Under the pieces are notes generated by a model. That model was not told the origin of the DNA and did not search any database. It saw only the letters and a program-made list of their open reading frames with translations. Below are positions 27,602 through 35,467 of a DNA stretch of 64,000 nucleotides, piece by piece. Source of the stretch: Acinetobacter sp. ANC 3929 (GTDB lineage Bacteria > Pseudomonadota > Gammaproteobacteria > Pseudomonadales > Moraxellaceae); NCBI RefSeq assembly GCF_000369405.1, contig NZ_KB849999.1, forward strand, positions 186,001 through 250,000. Direction: 5' to 3'. Every line of letters begins with the position of its first letter. Position 1 is the stretch's first letter. The translations under genes and the position numbers were made by a program.

Positions 27602-28459
27602 TTATTGCATAAATAAAAGTGAAGGTTGGCGAAACATATAAAAAGTACAGGTGGGAGTCTTTTGATAATAAAGCCCATTGGTCCACCAGACTGCTGTTTC
27701 TGATGAAGGCTCTAAATCAGGACAGAGCCATTCATGCCGTTGCAAGCGATAATAAGGTGTTTGCGGGATGAATGTCCCCCATTGCCCTAAACGTCGTGAT
27801 GCATTGATCCAAGAGGGTAAATTTAAGTTATTTTGCTCTTGGGGGAGATAGAGTTGGCCTTTCATCACGGCAAACTTTCTTTGAATGTGATGATGATTGG
27901 CTTCTGAAAACTGGAATTGACGTTCAGTAAAATGTTTTAATTTTCGATGCAGGGTATCTTCTCGGTTTAGGCCGTACCATTCCGCTAAATCTAATTTGTT
28001 TTCACCTAGGTAATATTTTAAAGCCACTTCCCAGTGTTCAATTTCATCTGTCTGTGTATTCAGTACAACAAAATCAAGTTCACCTAAGGTCACGGCACCT
28101 GCAATTTTTTGGATACTATGCCCTAACAGTTGATAAGGATGGTAAGCATCATCTTGTAGCCAAAACCACAATAAATTTTCAAAACGCAAACCGAGGCGTG
28201 TACTTTTTAATTGTGCAAGAAAATCAATCAGTGGCTGGGGCTGCTGATCGAGCTGCTTCAATCTCTGTTCATAGTTTTGGTAATGGCTGTGCCAAATCGA
28301 ATCGTGATGAAGTTCAAAATGATGCTTTACATTCAGGTCATTGGGAATTTGAGCCAAAATATTAGGACTGGCAATACAAAACGCTAAATGCCGCACGATA
28401 GGATGCTTAAACTGTAACCACGGTTCAAAATAACTGGAAGTGGCAATCAGATTAGACAT
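27602..28459 (-). CDS. DUF1853-family protein, nuclease-fold candidate
   Basis: The 285-residue cytoplasmic protein matches DUF1853 by its core RLGLRFENLLWFWL, GELDFVVLN and HWEVALKYYLG. The spacing Glu94 ... Asp129 ... Glu144-(x3)-Lys148 resembles the metal-binding core of PD-(D/E)XK nucleases, so a nuclease-like fold is plausible, but no activity is known. It is divergent from ybaN. No Shine-Dalgarno sequence is evident at the ATG at 28459. Confidence 0.8.
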   Translation of the reverse strand: MSNLIATSSYFEPWLQFKHPIVRHLAFCIASPNILAQIPNDLNVKHHFELHHDSIWHSHYQNYEQRLKQLDQQPQPLIDFLAQLKSTRLGLRFENLLWFWLQDDAYHPYQLLGHSIQKIAGAVTLGELDFVVLNTQTDEIEHWEVALKYYLGENKLDLAEWYGLNREDTLHRKLKHFTERQFQFSEANHHHIQRKFAVMKGQLYLPQEQNNLNLPSWINASRRLGQWGTFIPQTPYYRLQRHEWLCPDLEPSSETAVWWTNGLYYQKTPTCTFYMFRQPSLLFMQ

Positions 28460-28559
28460 GAATTAACTCAATCATTGAAATAATAAGTGAAGTTTAAGAA
28501 AGAACGATAAAAACGCTTTATACTAGCACGGTTGTAAATCGGTGTTGGTTAATTGCTCA

Positions 28560-28925
28560 ATGAAAACATTATTCTGGCGTAGTTTAGTCGTGATTTTTAT
28601 TACGTTAGGAATTATTGGGGCAATTCTACCGGGGATGCCAACCACTGTATTTCTGATTTTGGCAGCATGGGCTGCTTCGAAAGGCTGGCCTGAAATGGAT
28701 GCATGGTTATTGAATCATCCTAAATATGGTCCGACCTTACGCAATTGGCGCGAACATGGCACGGTTCCTCGCAAAGCAAAATGGATCGCCAGTATCATGA
28801 TGTTGATTAGCGGTATCTTAATGCTATTTACCAATGCGCCATTTTGGGTAAAAGTCTTTACTGATGTCACTATGTTTATCGTTGCTGTGTGGTTGTGGTT
28901 AAGACCCGAGCCTGAGCGAGGATAA
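28560..28925 (+). CDS. ybaN: Inner-membrane protein YbaN (DUF454)
   Basis: The 121-residue protein has three to four hydrophobic helices and the DUF454 signature LGIIGAILPGMPTTVFLILAAW followed by KGWPEMDAWLLNHPKYGPTLRNWREH. The family is widespread and uncharacterised. A GTG at 28542 would add six residues; the ATG at 28560 gives the usual N-terminus MKTLFWRSL. Neither start has a clear Shine-Dalgarno sequence. Confidence 0.88.
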   Translation: MKTLFWRSLVVIFITLGIIGAILPGMPTTVFLILAAWAASKGWPEMDAWLLNHPKYGPTLRNWREHGTVPRKAKWIASIMMLISGILMLFTNAPFWVKVFTDVTMFIVAVWLWLRPEPERG

Positions 28926-29267
28926 ACAAAGCAACGCTTTGTCCGAGTGCAAGACGAGAACTATGTTCGAGTAAATACGTTAAGAAAGTAACGCTCTTGC
29001 GGAATATATTCCTCATGCACAAGACCTTACGCCAAATATGGCTCATATGCCGCGAGTGGCGAGTTAAGAAAAGAAATCCTTTGTTCTGAGAGTTGATTAA
29101 AGTACTGCTTTTCGCCGATCCAAAAAGGTCTGAGCAAGATCAAATCATGCCGCATTATTTTGTTTCTATATTTAAAACCAGCGAGCAATGAAAACTACCT
29201 AAAAATACAAGAAAAAGATTGCGGTCTATGTTGAAATAAAACTGTTCTATCATCTATCGAGATAAAA
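28926..29267. other. 340-bp gene-poor stretch, probable dispersed intergenic repeat
   Basis: Between ybaN and the YkuD gene there is no recognised gene. The stretch begins with a small hairpin (ACAAAGC-AAC-GCTTTGT, about 28925-28942) and contains the palindrome GGAATATATTCC. Its minus strand holds a 42-codon ORF (29027-29155, MRHDLILLRPFWIGEKQ...) with no good ribosome-binding site. Base composition is less AT-rich than neighbouring spacers. The look, with short hairpins and an odd ORF, is that of a dispersed intergenic repeat, but no second copy is in this window. Confidence 0.4.
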
Positions 29268-29777
29268 ATGAGCTATACCCTAGATCAGGCAGACATCGTC
29301 ATTGATTTAGCAAAACAAACCTTACATTTGCCAAAACATAATAAATTTTATGTGATCTCTTCTGGTAAGAACGGTATTGGCGAACAAGAAAATAGTGGTA
29401 AGACTCCAAGAGGTTGGCATCAGATTGCACAAAAAATTGGGGGAGATGCGCCTAAAAATGCCGTCTTTATTGCACGTCAGCTTACAGGCGAAGTGTATAA
29501 CCAACAATTAGCACAACAATTTCCACAACGAGATTGGATTTTATCTCGTATCTTATGGTTGGATGGTTTAGAGAACGGTTTTAATCATGGGGAAGGGTGT
29601 GACACTTTTAAGCGTTATATCTATATTCATGGTACACCAGATACAGAACCGATGGGCATCCCGATGTCGCATGGCTGTATTCGGATGAAGAATGATGAAA
29701 TTCTTGAATTGTATGAACTCGTTTCTGAGCAAGCTGTGGTTTATATTTCTGAACAAGCCTTGGAAAATAATGCATGA
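29268..29777 (+). CDS. elsL: YkuD-domain L,D-carboxypeptidase/transpeptidase without signal peptide (ElsL-like)
   Basis: The 169-residue protein is essentially a lone YkuD domain. The catalytic motif is complete: His121 (IYIHGTPDTE), then Ser134-His135-Gly136-Cys137 and Arg139 (MSHGCIRM). There is no signal peptide or membrane segment, so it should be cytoplasmic, unlike ordinary L,D-transpeptidases. A cytoplasmic YkuD enzyme, ElsL, is known in Acinetobacter baumannii as an L,D-carboxypeptidase that trims recycled muropeptides and supports rod shape and beta-lactam tolerance; this gene fits that description. Orthology is inferred from architecture, not alignment. It lies just before the tRNA array. 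Confidence 0.72.
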   Translation: MSYTLDQADIVIDLAKQTLHLPKHNKFYVISSGKNGIGEQENSGKTPRGWHQIAQKIGGDAPKNAVFIARQLTGEVYNQQLAQQFPQRDWILSRILWLDGLENGFNHGEGCDTFKRYIYIHGTPDTEPMGIPMSHGCIRMKNDEILELYELVSEQAVVYISEQALENNA

Positions 29778-29885
29778 AAATGCAAATAAGTGCTTAAATA
29801 AAATACGGAAATGTTGATTTTTTCAAAGAATTACTTATTTTTTAATCATTCGTGCGGTTTTTTAGGAAAACAGTGGCAAAAGCGT

Positions 29886-29913
29886 TTGACAGGCTGTAAA
29901 GATTCTCTATAAT
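29886..29913 (+). promoter_or_regulatory. Strong sigma-70 promoter of the tRNA array
   Basis: TTGACA (29886-29891) and TATAAT (29908-29913) are both perfect, with 16-bp spacing, 27 bp before the first tRNA base. It could drive all five tRNAs. Confidence 0.9.
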
Positions 29914-29940
29914 GCACCTCACAAACGATGAAGACGTTAA

Positions 29941-30016
29941 GGGCGCTTAGCTCAGTTGGTAGAGCGTCTGCCTTACAAGCAGAATGTCGGCGGTTCGATC
30001 CCGTCAGCGCCCACCA
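29941..30016 (+). tRNA. tRNA-Val (anticodon TAC), copy 1
   Basis: The 76-nt cloverleaf includes the encoded CCA end. The acceptor GGGCGCT pairs with AGCGCCC; the anticodon arm CTGCC-TTACAAG-CAG shows TAC; the T loop is GGTTCGATC. Confidence 0.97.
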
Positions 30017-30038
30017 GCCTTTACGTTAAAACTCAAGT

Positions 30039-30115
30039 GCAGCGGTAGTTCAGTTGGTTAGAATATCGGCCTGTCACGCCGAGGGTCGCGGGTTCGAGCC
30101 CCGTCCGCTGCGCCA
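30039..30115 (+). tRNA. tRNA-Asp (anticodon GTC), copy 1
   Basis: The 77-nt cloverleaf has encoded CCA, acceptor GCAGCGG/CCGCTGC, anticodon loop CTGTCAC with GTC, and T loop GGTTCGAGCC. Confidence 0.97.
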
Positions 30116-30164
30116 CTTAAATTTGCAAGAATGAACACCTTGGGATACAAGATGATAATTTTTA

Positions 30165-30208
30165 TCTTGCGTCATAAAGATTGATAGTTAGTCAGTTTTT
30201 ATTCCTTA
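30165..30208 (+). repeat. Spacer repeat before Val copy 2
   Basis: This 44-bp segment, starting TCTTGCGTCATAAA and ending TTTTTATTCCTTAG, recurs with a few changes before Val copy 3. Together with the tRNA order it shows that the array grew by tandem duplication of a Val-Asp unit. Confidence 0.85.
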
Positions 30209-30284
30209 GGGCGCTTAGCTCAGTTGGTAGAGCGTCTGCCTTACAAGCAGAATGTCGGCGGTTCGATCCCGTCAGCGCCCACCA
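30209..30284 (+). tRNA. tRNA-Val (anticodon TAC), copy 2
   Basis: Identical in sequence to copy 1 at 29941, with encoded CCA. Confidence 0.97.
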
Positions 30285-30324
30285 TAATTTGTGACATTTA
30301 CTTCTTACTATGAAGTAATCCAGT

Positions 30325-30401
30325 GCAGCGGTAGTTCAGTTGGTTAGAATATCGGCCTGTCACGCCGAGGGTCGCGGGTTCGAGCCCCGTCCGCTGCGCC
30401 A
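30325..30401 (+). tRNA. tRNA-Asp (anticodon GTC), copy 2
   Basis: Identical in sequence to copy 1 at 30039, with encoded CCA. Confidence 0.97.
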
Positions 30402-30458
30402 TTCTCTTGATTCCCTGTTCAAGAGGGTGATAATGTAAGACACTACGCACTCCGTTTG

Positions 30459-30502
30459 TCTTGCGTCATAAAAATTGATATTCAATCAATTTTTATTCCT
30501 CA
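30459..30502 (+). repeat. Spacer repeat before Val copy 3
   Basis: Second copy of the 44-bp spacer at 30165, same length; it differs mainly in the middle, where the sequence ATTGATATTCAATCAAT forms an inverted repeat. Confidence 0.85.
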
Positions 30503-30578
30503 GGGCGCTTAGCTCAGTTGGTAGAGCGTCTGCCTTACAAGCAGAATGTCGGCGGTTCGATCCCGTCAGCGCCCACCA
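30503..30578 (+). tRNA. tRNA-Val (anticodon TAC), copy 3
   Basis: Identical in sequence to the two earlier Val genes, with encoded CCA. It ends the array. Confidence 0.97.
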
Positions 30579-30666
30579 TATCTCTCTTCAAATCTTAGAT
30601 CATTGTAATCCATACAAAGTTATTCTATGATTAGCGTCAATAATGATTCTAATATTGAAGTACTTT

Positions 30667-31149
30667 ATGAGAAATCCATATCAACGCAAGGCTGCGTCGA
30701 AATCTCAAACTACACCTTCTGGTTCTTCACTCAAAGACGCTTATCGTCAGTTTATTCAAAATATTATTATGCAACGCCATGTGATTGCGCTTTATCATGA
30801 GGGGTGGGCTTTATGCTCAACACCATCAGGACAGCATGCGCTATCAGTCTGGCAGAATAAAAGTCTGGCAAAATTACTGATTAAAGATAATTGGGCACAA
30901 TACGAAATTCAGGAAGTGCCCTTACTGGCTTTTATTGAAAAGTTGATTCCATTTTTAAAAGAAAATAATACGATTTTATCTTTAGATTTAACCCCAGAGG
31001 GAAATAATCTGTTGGTTTCCCCTGATGCGTTATTATTGGATATTAAGAATTTTTTATATCAAGTTTATTTACAACGCCCAGATGTATTTGCTGAGTTAAA
31101 ACTACCATTACCACGTGATATTCGTTTGCATAACTCAGCATCATCCTGA
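30667..31149 (+). CDS. DUF2750-like hypothetical protein
   Basis: The 160-residue protein has a polar N-terminus (MRNPYQRKAASKSQT) and then a domain resembling DUF2750: VIALYHEGWALCSTPSGQ, LSVWQNKSLAKLLI, NWAQYEIQEVPLLAFIEKLIPFL and LLVSPDALLLDIK. This domain has no known function. An ATG at 30643 would add eight residues (MILILKYF); neither start has a good Shine-Dalgarno sequence. It stands alone, after the tRNAs and convergent with the DUF218 gene. Confidence 0.7.
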   Translation: MRNPYQRKAASKSQTTPSGSSLKDAYRQFIQNIIMQRHVIALYHEGWALCSTPSGQHALSVWQNKSLAKLLIKDNWAQYEIQEVPLLAFIEKLIPFLKENNTILSLDLTPEGNNLLVSPDALLLDIKNFLYQVYLQRPDVFAELKLPLPRDIRLHNSASS

Positions 31150-31171
31150 AATTGAAAGAATAATCTCTCAA

Positions 31172-31957
31172 TCAATACTCATTTAAGAACCAACCACTGG
31201 CATAGGCAAAGTATTCTCTTAACCATGCGTTATAACGTGTCGCCAAAGGTGTGGTTGCACCCAGCATGGTGATATTGCGATAGCCTTGTTTCTTGGCAAT
31301 TGCTGAGGCGCGTAGGGTATGGAAATCACTCGTCACAATTGCAATTGGCTGTTGAATATTGATGTGTTGTGCTTGCAATAAGGTCTGACTATTTTTGAGA
31401 TTTAGCTCAGTGCTGGTGCTTTTATCTTCCAAAATGATTTGTGATGCAGGAATGCGATAGTGCTGTTGTACGTAACGTGACATCACCACGGCTTCGCTAT
31501 CAGTTTCACCAAAATCAATACCACCTGTCATGACTAATTTTGCTTGAGGCTGAGCTAAAGCAAGAGGTGCAGCACGATCTAGACGTTTTGCGAGTGTTGC
31601 AGATGGTTGTCCTTTTTCCACGCCACTGCCAAGTACGATAATCGCTTTAACTGCAGGGATGTTTTGAGTTTTGGCATTATTATCTGAAAGATAATCAAAG
31701 AAATAGCCTAAGCTAATGACCCAAATCCAGAAACACAGCCAACCGAAACGCCAGATTGAATGCAAACGGAAATGATAGAAAAAGAAACGTTCAATATGAT
31801 AATAGAAATAAGCATAGAGACAGAAAAATAGCCCAAGTAGCAGTGGCAGTACGGTTCCGATATGAATCTTTTTAAAAGCGATCAGAATTGCGCCATCTAA
31901 GAACAGCACTGAACCGATAAGGGCTAAAACAATACGAACCCATGAACTTATTTGCAT
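31172..31957 (-). CDS. DUF218/YdcF-family membrane protein (ElyC/SanA-like)
   Basis: The 261-residue protein has three to four N-terminal membrane helices (about residues 5-100) followed by a DUF218 domain: AIIVLGSGVEKGQPSATLAKRLDRA, KLVMTGG, SEAVVMSRYVQ, IILEDKSTSTELNLKNS and IAIVTSDFHTLRA. ElyC and SanA of this family affect envelope integrity and undecaprenyl-phosphate recycling in E. coli; the exact reaction is not known. The frame reaches a TTG at 31999, but the ATG at 31957 gives a normal N-terminus. It lies downstream of the PepSY gene region on the same strand, separated by a terminator. Confidence 0.85.
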   Translation of the reverse strand: MQISSWVRIVLALIGSVLFLDGAILIAFKKIHIGTVLPLLLGLFFCLYAYFYYHIERFFFYHFRLHSIWRFGWLCFWIWVISLGYFFDYLSDNNAKTQNIPAVKAIIVLGSGVEKGQPSATLAKRLDRAAPLALAQPQAKLVMTGGIDFGETDSEAVVMSRYVQQHYRIPASQIILEDKSTSTELNLKNSQTLLQAQHINIQQPIAIVTSDFHTLRASAIAKKQGYRNITMLGATTPLATRYNAWLREYFAYASGWFLNEY

Positions 31958-32035
31958 AATCTTAATTGTGTCGATTTGAACCGTGCTAAGTGTATGCAAA
32001 ATTCTAAGAAAGGCAAATTCTCTTATCGTCTTATG

Positions 32036-32066
32036 AAAAAAAACGAGTGACTAACACTCGTTTTTA
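32036..32066 (-). terminator. Terminator after the PepSY-flavoreductase gene
   Basis: On the minus strand AAAACGAGTG-TTAGT-CACTCG is followed by an eight-T run, 13 bp beyond the stop codon. Confidence 0.9.
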
Positions 32067-32078
32067 GATTGAAAAGAA

Positions 32079-34616
32079 TTAATACACGTCTCGACGATAA
32101 CGCCCAGCTTGTCTTAATGCATCAAGTTTTTCTTCACTCAGGATATCAATCAATGCTTGATCAACACCTGAAGCCATATTTTCAATGCTGCCACAGACAT
32201 AAATCACAGCACCTTGCTCAATCCATTTTATTAGCTCATTGGCATTGTTGCGCAAAATATCTTGAACGTAGATTCGTTGTTCTTGGTCACGAGAGAAAGC
32301 CAGATCTAAACGCTGTAGAGTTCCCATGTTTTTCCACGCTTCGATGGTTTCCTGATAGAAGAAATCATGTTCACGTTTGCGTTCACCAAAAATGAGCCAG
32401 TTGGCCGTGTAATTTTGTCGATTACGTTGCTGCAACAAGCTCATGAGACCTGCGATACCGGTACCATTACCAATACAGATAATCGGTCGGTTATCGTCAA
32501 TTAAATGGAAGGATTCATTGGTCCGAATACGTAAAGCAATCGTTTGCTTAAGCTCTGCAAATTCGGTTAACCAACCAGAACCAAGACCGAGCTGATCATT
32601 TTCATCGCGTTTTTGTCGAACCACCAATCGTAGTATTTGTTGCGATGGAATACTGGCAATTGAATATTCACGAGTTGGTAGAGTCGGCAACTGTTCAAGT
32701 AAGTCTTCAAGTGTACTAAAAGGCTTGATTTCAACTCGCAGATTTCTATCCCAAAGTAGTTGTTCAATATTTTGGTTTAATGATTTTACGATACTATGTG
32801 CTGGGGTCTGATGCTTGATCAAGAAATTCTGAATTTCAGCTAAGCTATTGGCTGGTTGAATTTCAGCAATATCGCCGGCATGCCATGTCATGTCAGAAGT
32901 TGTGGTGAGTTCGATGTTATAGGCTGCTTGCCCTAAACTGTCTGGATTGAGCAGGGTACGCTCGCTTAGGGTCCATTGATCAAATACTTTCTCAATATTC
33001 ATTGCATGTAGTTCATGCTTGGTCACTACCGAAAGAGCTTGATTCCATTGCTGAATATCGTTGCTATTGGCATTATCTACTTTGATCAATTCGAACAACG
33101 GTTGTGCTTTGCATTGTTTTAGCCATGTATCTACGGCATAACCAAAGCTGCAATAGCTATCTGGATATTCTTTTGATCCGAGTGCCAAGACTGCATAATG
33201 CATTTGACTGAGATCAAGGTTTTGTTGCATTAATTTCTTGCTGAAACTTGTGGCGAGATCGGGTGCCTCACCTGTACCATAAGTACTTACAACAAATAGA
33301 ACGTACTCTGTTTTTAATAGGTCTTGCTCAGTGAGCTGTTGAATGGGTTTAACCGTCGTTGGCTGTTGCGCTTCCTGCAAGCTGGTCGCAGTACGCCATG
33401 CTAATTGTTCAGCCACACCTGTTTGCGTCGCATAAGTGATCAGCCAAGGCTTGGCATTTGGATCCATCTGTTGTGCACTGATTGACTGACGTGCAGCTTG
33501 GGTCAGCTTCTTCTGCTTGCGACGTTTTAGATATAACATCCAACCTGTTATAAAGAACAGTGGCATTGCCAATGAAGCCAACATGGCAATAAATTGATAA
33601 GTTGAACCAAAGAAACTACCACGATGCACCGGTAGCATACTGCTCATGATTTTTTCATTGAGCTTCTTGGTTTCATAAAGTTCGAATTTTTCGAATTTAT
33701 TGTCTTGATAGTTATAGATCGCTTGGTTGCGTGCGCGCTCATGTTGAGGAATGAGATCGACAAATGAAATTTCAACCTTGGCATCATCACGTTTAGGAAT
33801 ATTTAAAGTCAGGCTAGAATATTCACGGCCAATCTGTGCATTTACCCCTGTCCATGTTTGCGTCAGGATAGTATTGACCTGCGTTTTTTCTAGTGCTGGT
33901 TGTTTATCTTTGCCGCGGTCATTATTTTGTTGGTTACGTTGTGGTTGTTCCACTCCCATGACTTTGAACATGCCGGCACGCCACCAGTCATAAGACCAAT
34001 ATAAGCCTGTACATGCAAAGAGTAGATAGAATACAACCACCCAAGTTCCCACCACTGCATGTAGATCCCAAATAAAATTACGACCTTTCAGTTTGGGTTT
34101 AATAAAGAACCATTGTTTAAGGCTATGTTTCTTTGGAAAGCGTAGATAGATGCCACTCAATACAAAGAAAATCAGCATTAGGGTCGATGCCCCAGTAATT
34201 TGTGCGCCAAACTCACCAGCGGTTAAATTACGGTGTAAACGCTGAATAAATTGTAGCGTGTCGCGACCTTTAACTTCAGGTAAGACTGCCGCTGTATACG
34301 GGTTTACCATCATGTTATAACCACGACGCGCACCTTCTTTTTTAATATTGATGGTTGACGATTCGGTTGGATCAGAAGCGATGGTGATGCTATTAATTTC
34401 AATCTCGGGTTGTTGTTGATTGAAATGTTGATATAGCTCGGCAGGGGTGAGTTTTGGTGTTTGAGCGACCTCAACCACATAACTGTCTTGGTTGATCCAT
34501 TTTAGAATCTGTGGTTCGTATGAGTAGATTGCACCAGTGACTCCCATTAAAGAGAGAATGAGCCCCGCGGTAATCCCTAAAAACCAATGGATTTGGAAGA
34601 AAACTTTTTTAAGCAT
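32079..34616 (-). CDS. PepSY-membrane/flavodoxin/NADPH-FAD reductase fusion (probable ferric-siderophore or iron reductase)
   Basis: The 845-residue protein joins two parts. The first (about residues 1-375) is a PepSY-associated membrane unit with at least four helices and conserved His residues (IHWFLGI, QRLHRNLTAGEFG, DLHAVVGTW, PVHRGSFFG) suited to haem binding. The second is a sulphite-reductase-like flavoprotein: a flavodoxin domain (TYATQTGVAEQLA, VSTYGTGEAPD) and an FAD/NADPH domain (YSIASIP, ICIGNGTGIAGLM, YVCGS, C-terminal AGRYRRDVY). It would pass electrons from NADPH across the inner membrane, most likely to reduce periplasmic ferric-siderophore. A Fur-like box upstream supports an iron role. 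The ATG at 34616 is chosen over a TTG two codons earlier. Confidence 0.85.
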   Translation of the reverse strand: MLKKVFFQIHWFLGITAGLILSLMGVTGAIYSYEPQILKWINQDSYVVEVAQTPKLTPAELYQHFNQQQPEIEINSITIASDPTESSTINIKKEGARRGYNMMVNPYTAAVLPEVKGRDTLQFIQRLHRNLTAGEFGAQITGASTLMLIFFVLSGIYLRFPKKHSLKQWFFIKPKLKGRNFIWDLHAVVGTWVVVFYLLFACTGLYWSYDWWRAGMFKVMGVEQPQRNQQNNDRGKDKQPALEKTQVNTILTQTWTGVNAQIGREYSSLTLNIPKRDDAKVEISFVDLIPQHERARNQAIYNYQDNKFEKFELYETKKLNEKIMSSMLPVHRGSFFGSTYQFIAMLASLAMPLFFITGWMLYLKRRKQKKLTQAARQSISAQQMDPNAKPWLITYATQTGVAEQLAWRTATSLQEAQQPTTVKPIQQLTEQDLLKTEYVLFVVSTYGTGEAPDLATSFSKKLMQQNLDLSQMHYAVLALGSKEYPDSYCSFGYAVDTWLKQCKAQPLFELIKVDNANSNDIQQWNQALSVVTKHELHAMNIEKVFDQWTLSERTLLNPDSLGQAAYNIELTTTSDMTWHAGDIAEIQPANSLAEIQNFLIKHQTPAHSIVKSLNQNIEQLLWDRNLRVEIKPFSTLEDLLEQLPTLPTREYSIASIPSQQILRLVVRQKRDENDQLGLGSGWLTEFAELKQTIALRIRTNESFHLIDDNRPIICIGNGTGIAGLMSLLQQRNRQNYTANWLIFGERKREHDFFYQETIEAWKNMGTLQRLDLAFSRDQEQRIYVQDILRNNANELIKWIEQGAVIYVCGSIENMASGVDQALIDILSEEKLDALRQAGRYRRDVY

Positions 34617-34654
34617 GGTCAAAAAATGGAAAGATAATGAAATTCATGTAAAAA

Positions 34655-34660
34655 ATTATA
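34655..34660 (-). promoter_or_regulatory. Candidate -10 element of the PepSY-flavoreductase gene
   Basis: On the minus strand TATAAT lies about 38 bp before the start codon; no good -35 hexamer is visible. Confidence 0.4.
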
Positions 34661-34701
34661 ACCTAAGATTAAGTACATAATATGGATTTTGCAGGTAATA
34701 T

Positions 34702-34719
34702 TGATTTTGATTCTCATTT
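34702..34719. promoter_or_regulatory. Fur-box-like operator upstream of the PepSY-flavoreductase gene
   Basis: TGATTTTGATTCTCATTT matches the Fur consensus TGATAATGATTATCATTA at 14 of 18 positions. It lies about 85 bp before the start codon of an iron-reductase-type gene, the context in which a Fur site is expected. It is upstream of the visible -10 rather than overlapping it. Confidence 0.55.
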
Positions 34720-34733
34720 ATTTAATGGCCATT

Positions 34734-34763
34734 AAAAAACCTCTCATGAGGAGAGGTTTTTTT
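34734..34763 (-). terminator. Terminator after ycxB
   Basis: AAAAAACCTCTC-ATGAG-GAGAGGTTTTTTT: a 6-bp GC-rich stem with T/A-runs on both sides, 18 bp beyond the ycxB stop. Confidence 0.9.
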
Positions 34764-34780
34764 AAGTCAGAGACTAAAAC

Positions 34781-35362
34781 TTAGATTGATTTAGGTGCAC
34801 CAACTGTTTCATTCAGATGTCTACGTACGGTATTGAACGAGAAATTTTTCGAGTCCATACGCTTTGGTAAAATATAGGCACCTTGTTGTTCTTCGCCTTT
34901 TGTTTTTACCTTGAAGTTCACCAAAATAAAGTCAGGTGAACTATACCATTCGTAAATATCTTTCCAGCCAATCGTTGCGGTGCCTTCCTGAAGCCCCATT
35001 TTTTGGCGCATCACGATACCATGAGGTTGTACACCTAAACGGAGTCCTTTGATTTCTTGAACAGGGAATTCAGTCATCTTGCGTTTGACATACCATTCCA
35101 AACCAAATCGTTTGATCAGGTAGAAAAGTGCCACACCGATAATCACCACCCAACAAATCACAGTTGAGTAAGTGGAGTAATATTTAATAAGTCCTGCAGC
35201 AACCAAAGAAAGCACCACTAGTGCAATCATAATCATCCATGCTTTGCGGCTGAATTTGTTAGTACTACGCCAAATCATAAGTTGAGCTTGACGTTGTTCA
35301 GCTTCAGAAACTTCGTAAGGAACAGGTTGTAGCGTATAAGCGTATAGCGTTTTGGCGGTCAT
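34781..35362 (-). CDS. YcxB-family membrane protein
   Basis: The 193-residue protein has two adjacent membrane helices (about residues 41-88) and a C-terminal cytoplasmic beta-rich domain of the YcxB type (GLRLGVQPHGIVMRQK, IGWKDIYEWYSSPDFILV, AYILPKRMDSK). No function is known for the family. It follows yccS on the same strand after a 106-bp spacer with two hairpins. Confidence 0.75.
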   Translation of the reverse strand: MTAKTLYAYTLQPVPYEVSEAEQRQAQLMIWRSTNKFSRKAWMIMIALVVLSLVAAGLIKYYSTYSTVICWVVIIGVALFYLIKRFGLEWYVKRKMTEFPVQEIKGLRLGVQPHGIVMRQKMGLQEGTATIGWKDIYEWYSSPDFILVNFKVKTKGEEQQGAYILPKRMDSKNFSFNTVRRHLNETVGAPKSI

Positions 35363-35399
35363 AATATAGAAAACGAGTATATAACTGGGTTAAGTTTAA

Positions 35400-35435
35400 C
35401 ACCTATTGGCATGCAAAGATATTATGCCAAAGGTG
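35400..35435. other. Hairpin 1 between yccS and ycxB
   Basis: CACCTATTGGCAT and ATGCCAAAGGTG form a 12-bp stem with a single bulge and an 11-nt loop. There is no T-run, so it is not a typical terminator. Confidence 0.5.
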
Positions 35436-35445
35436 AATCCTGGCG

Positions 35446-35467
35446 GGCTGCTGCAATCTTAGCAGCC
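35446..35467. other. Hairpin 2 directly after yccS
   Basis: GGCTGCT and AGCAGCC form a perfect 7-bp GC-rich stem with an 8-nt loop, right after the yccS stop codon. There is no T-run on the minus strand. Confidence 0.5.

Noticed and set aside
29941-30578. CRISPR-like regular repetition
   Set aside because: The repeats are complete tRNA-Val and tRNA-Asp genes with cloverleaf structure and CCA ends, not CRISPR repeats.
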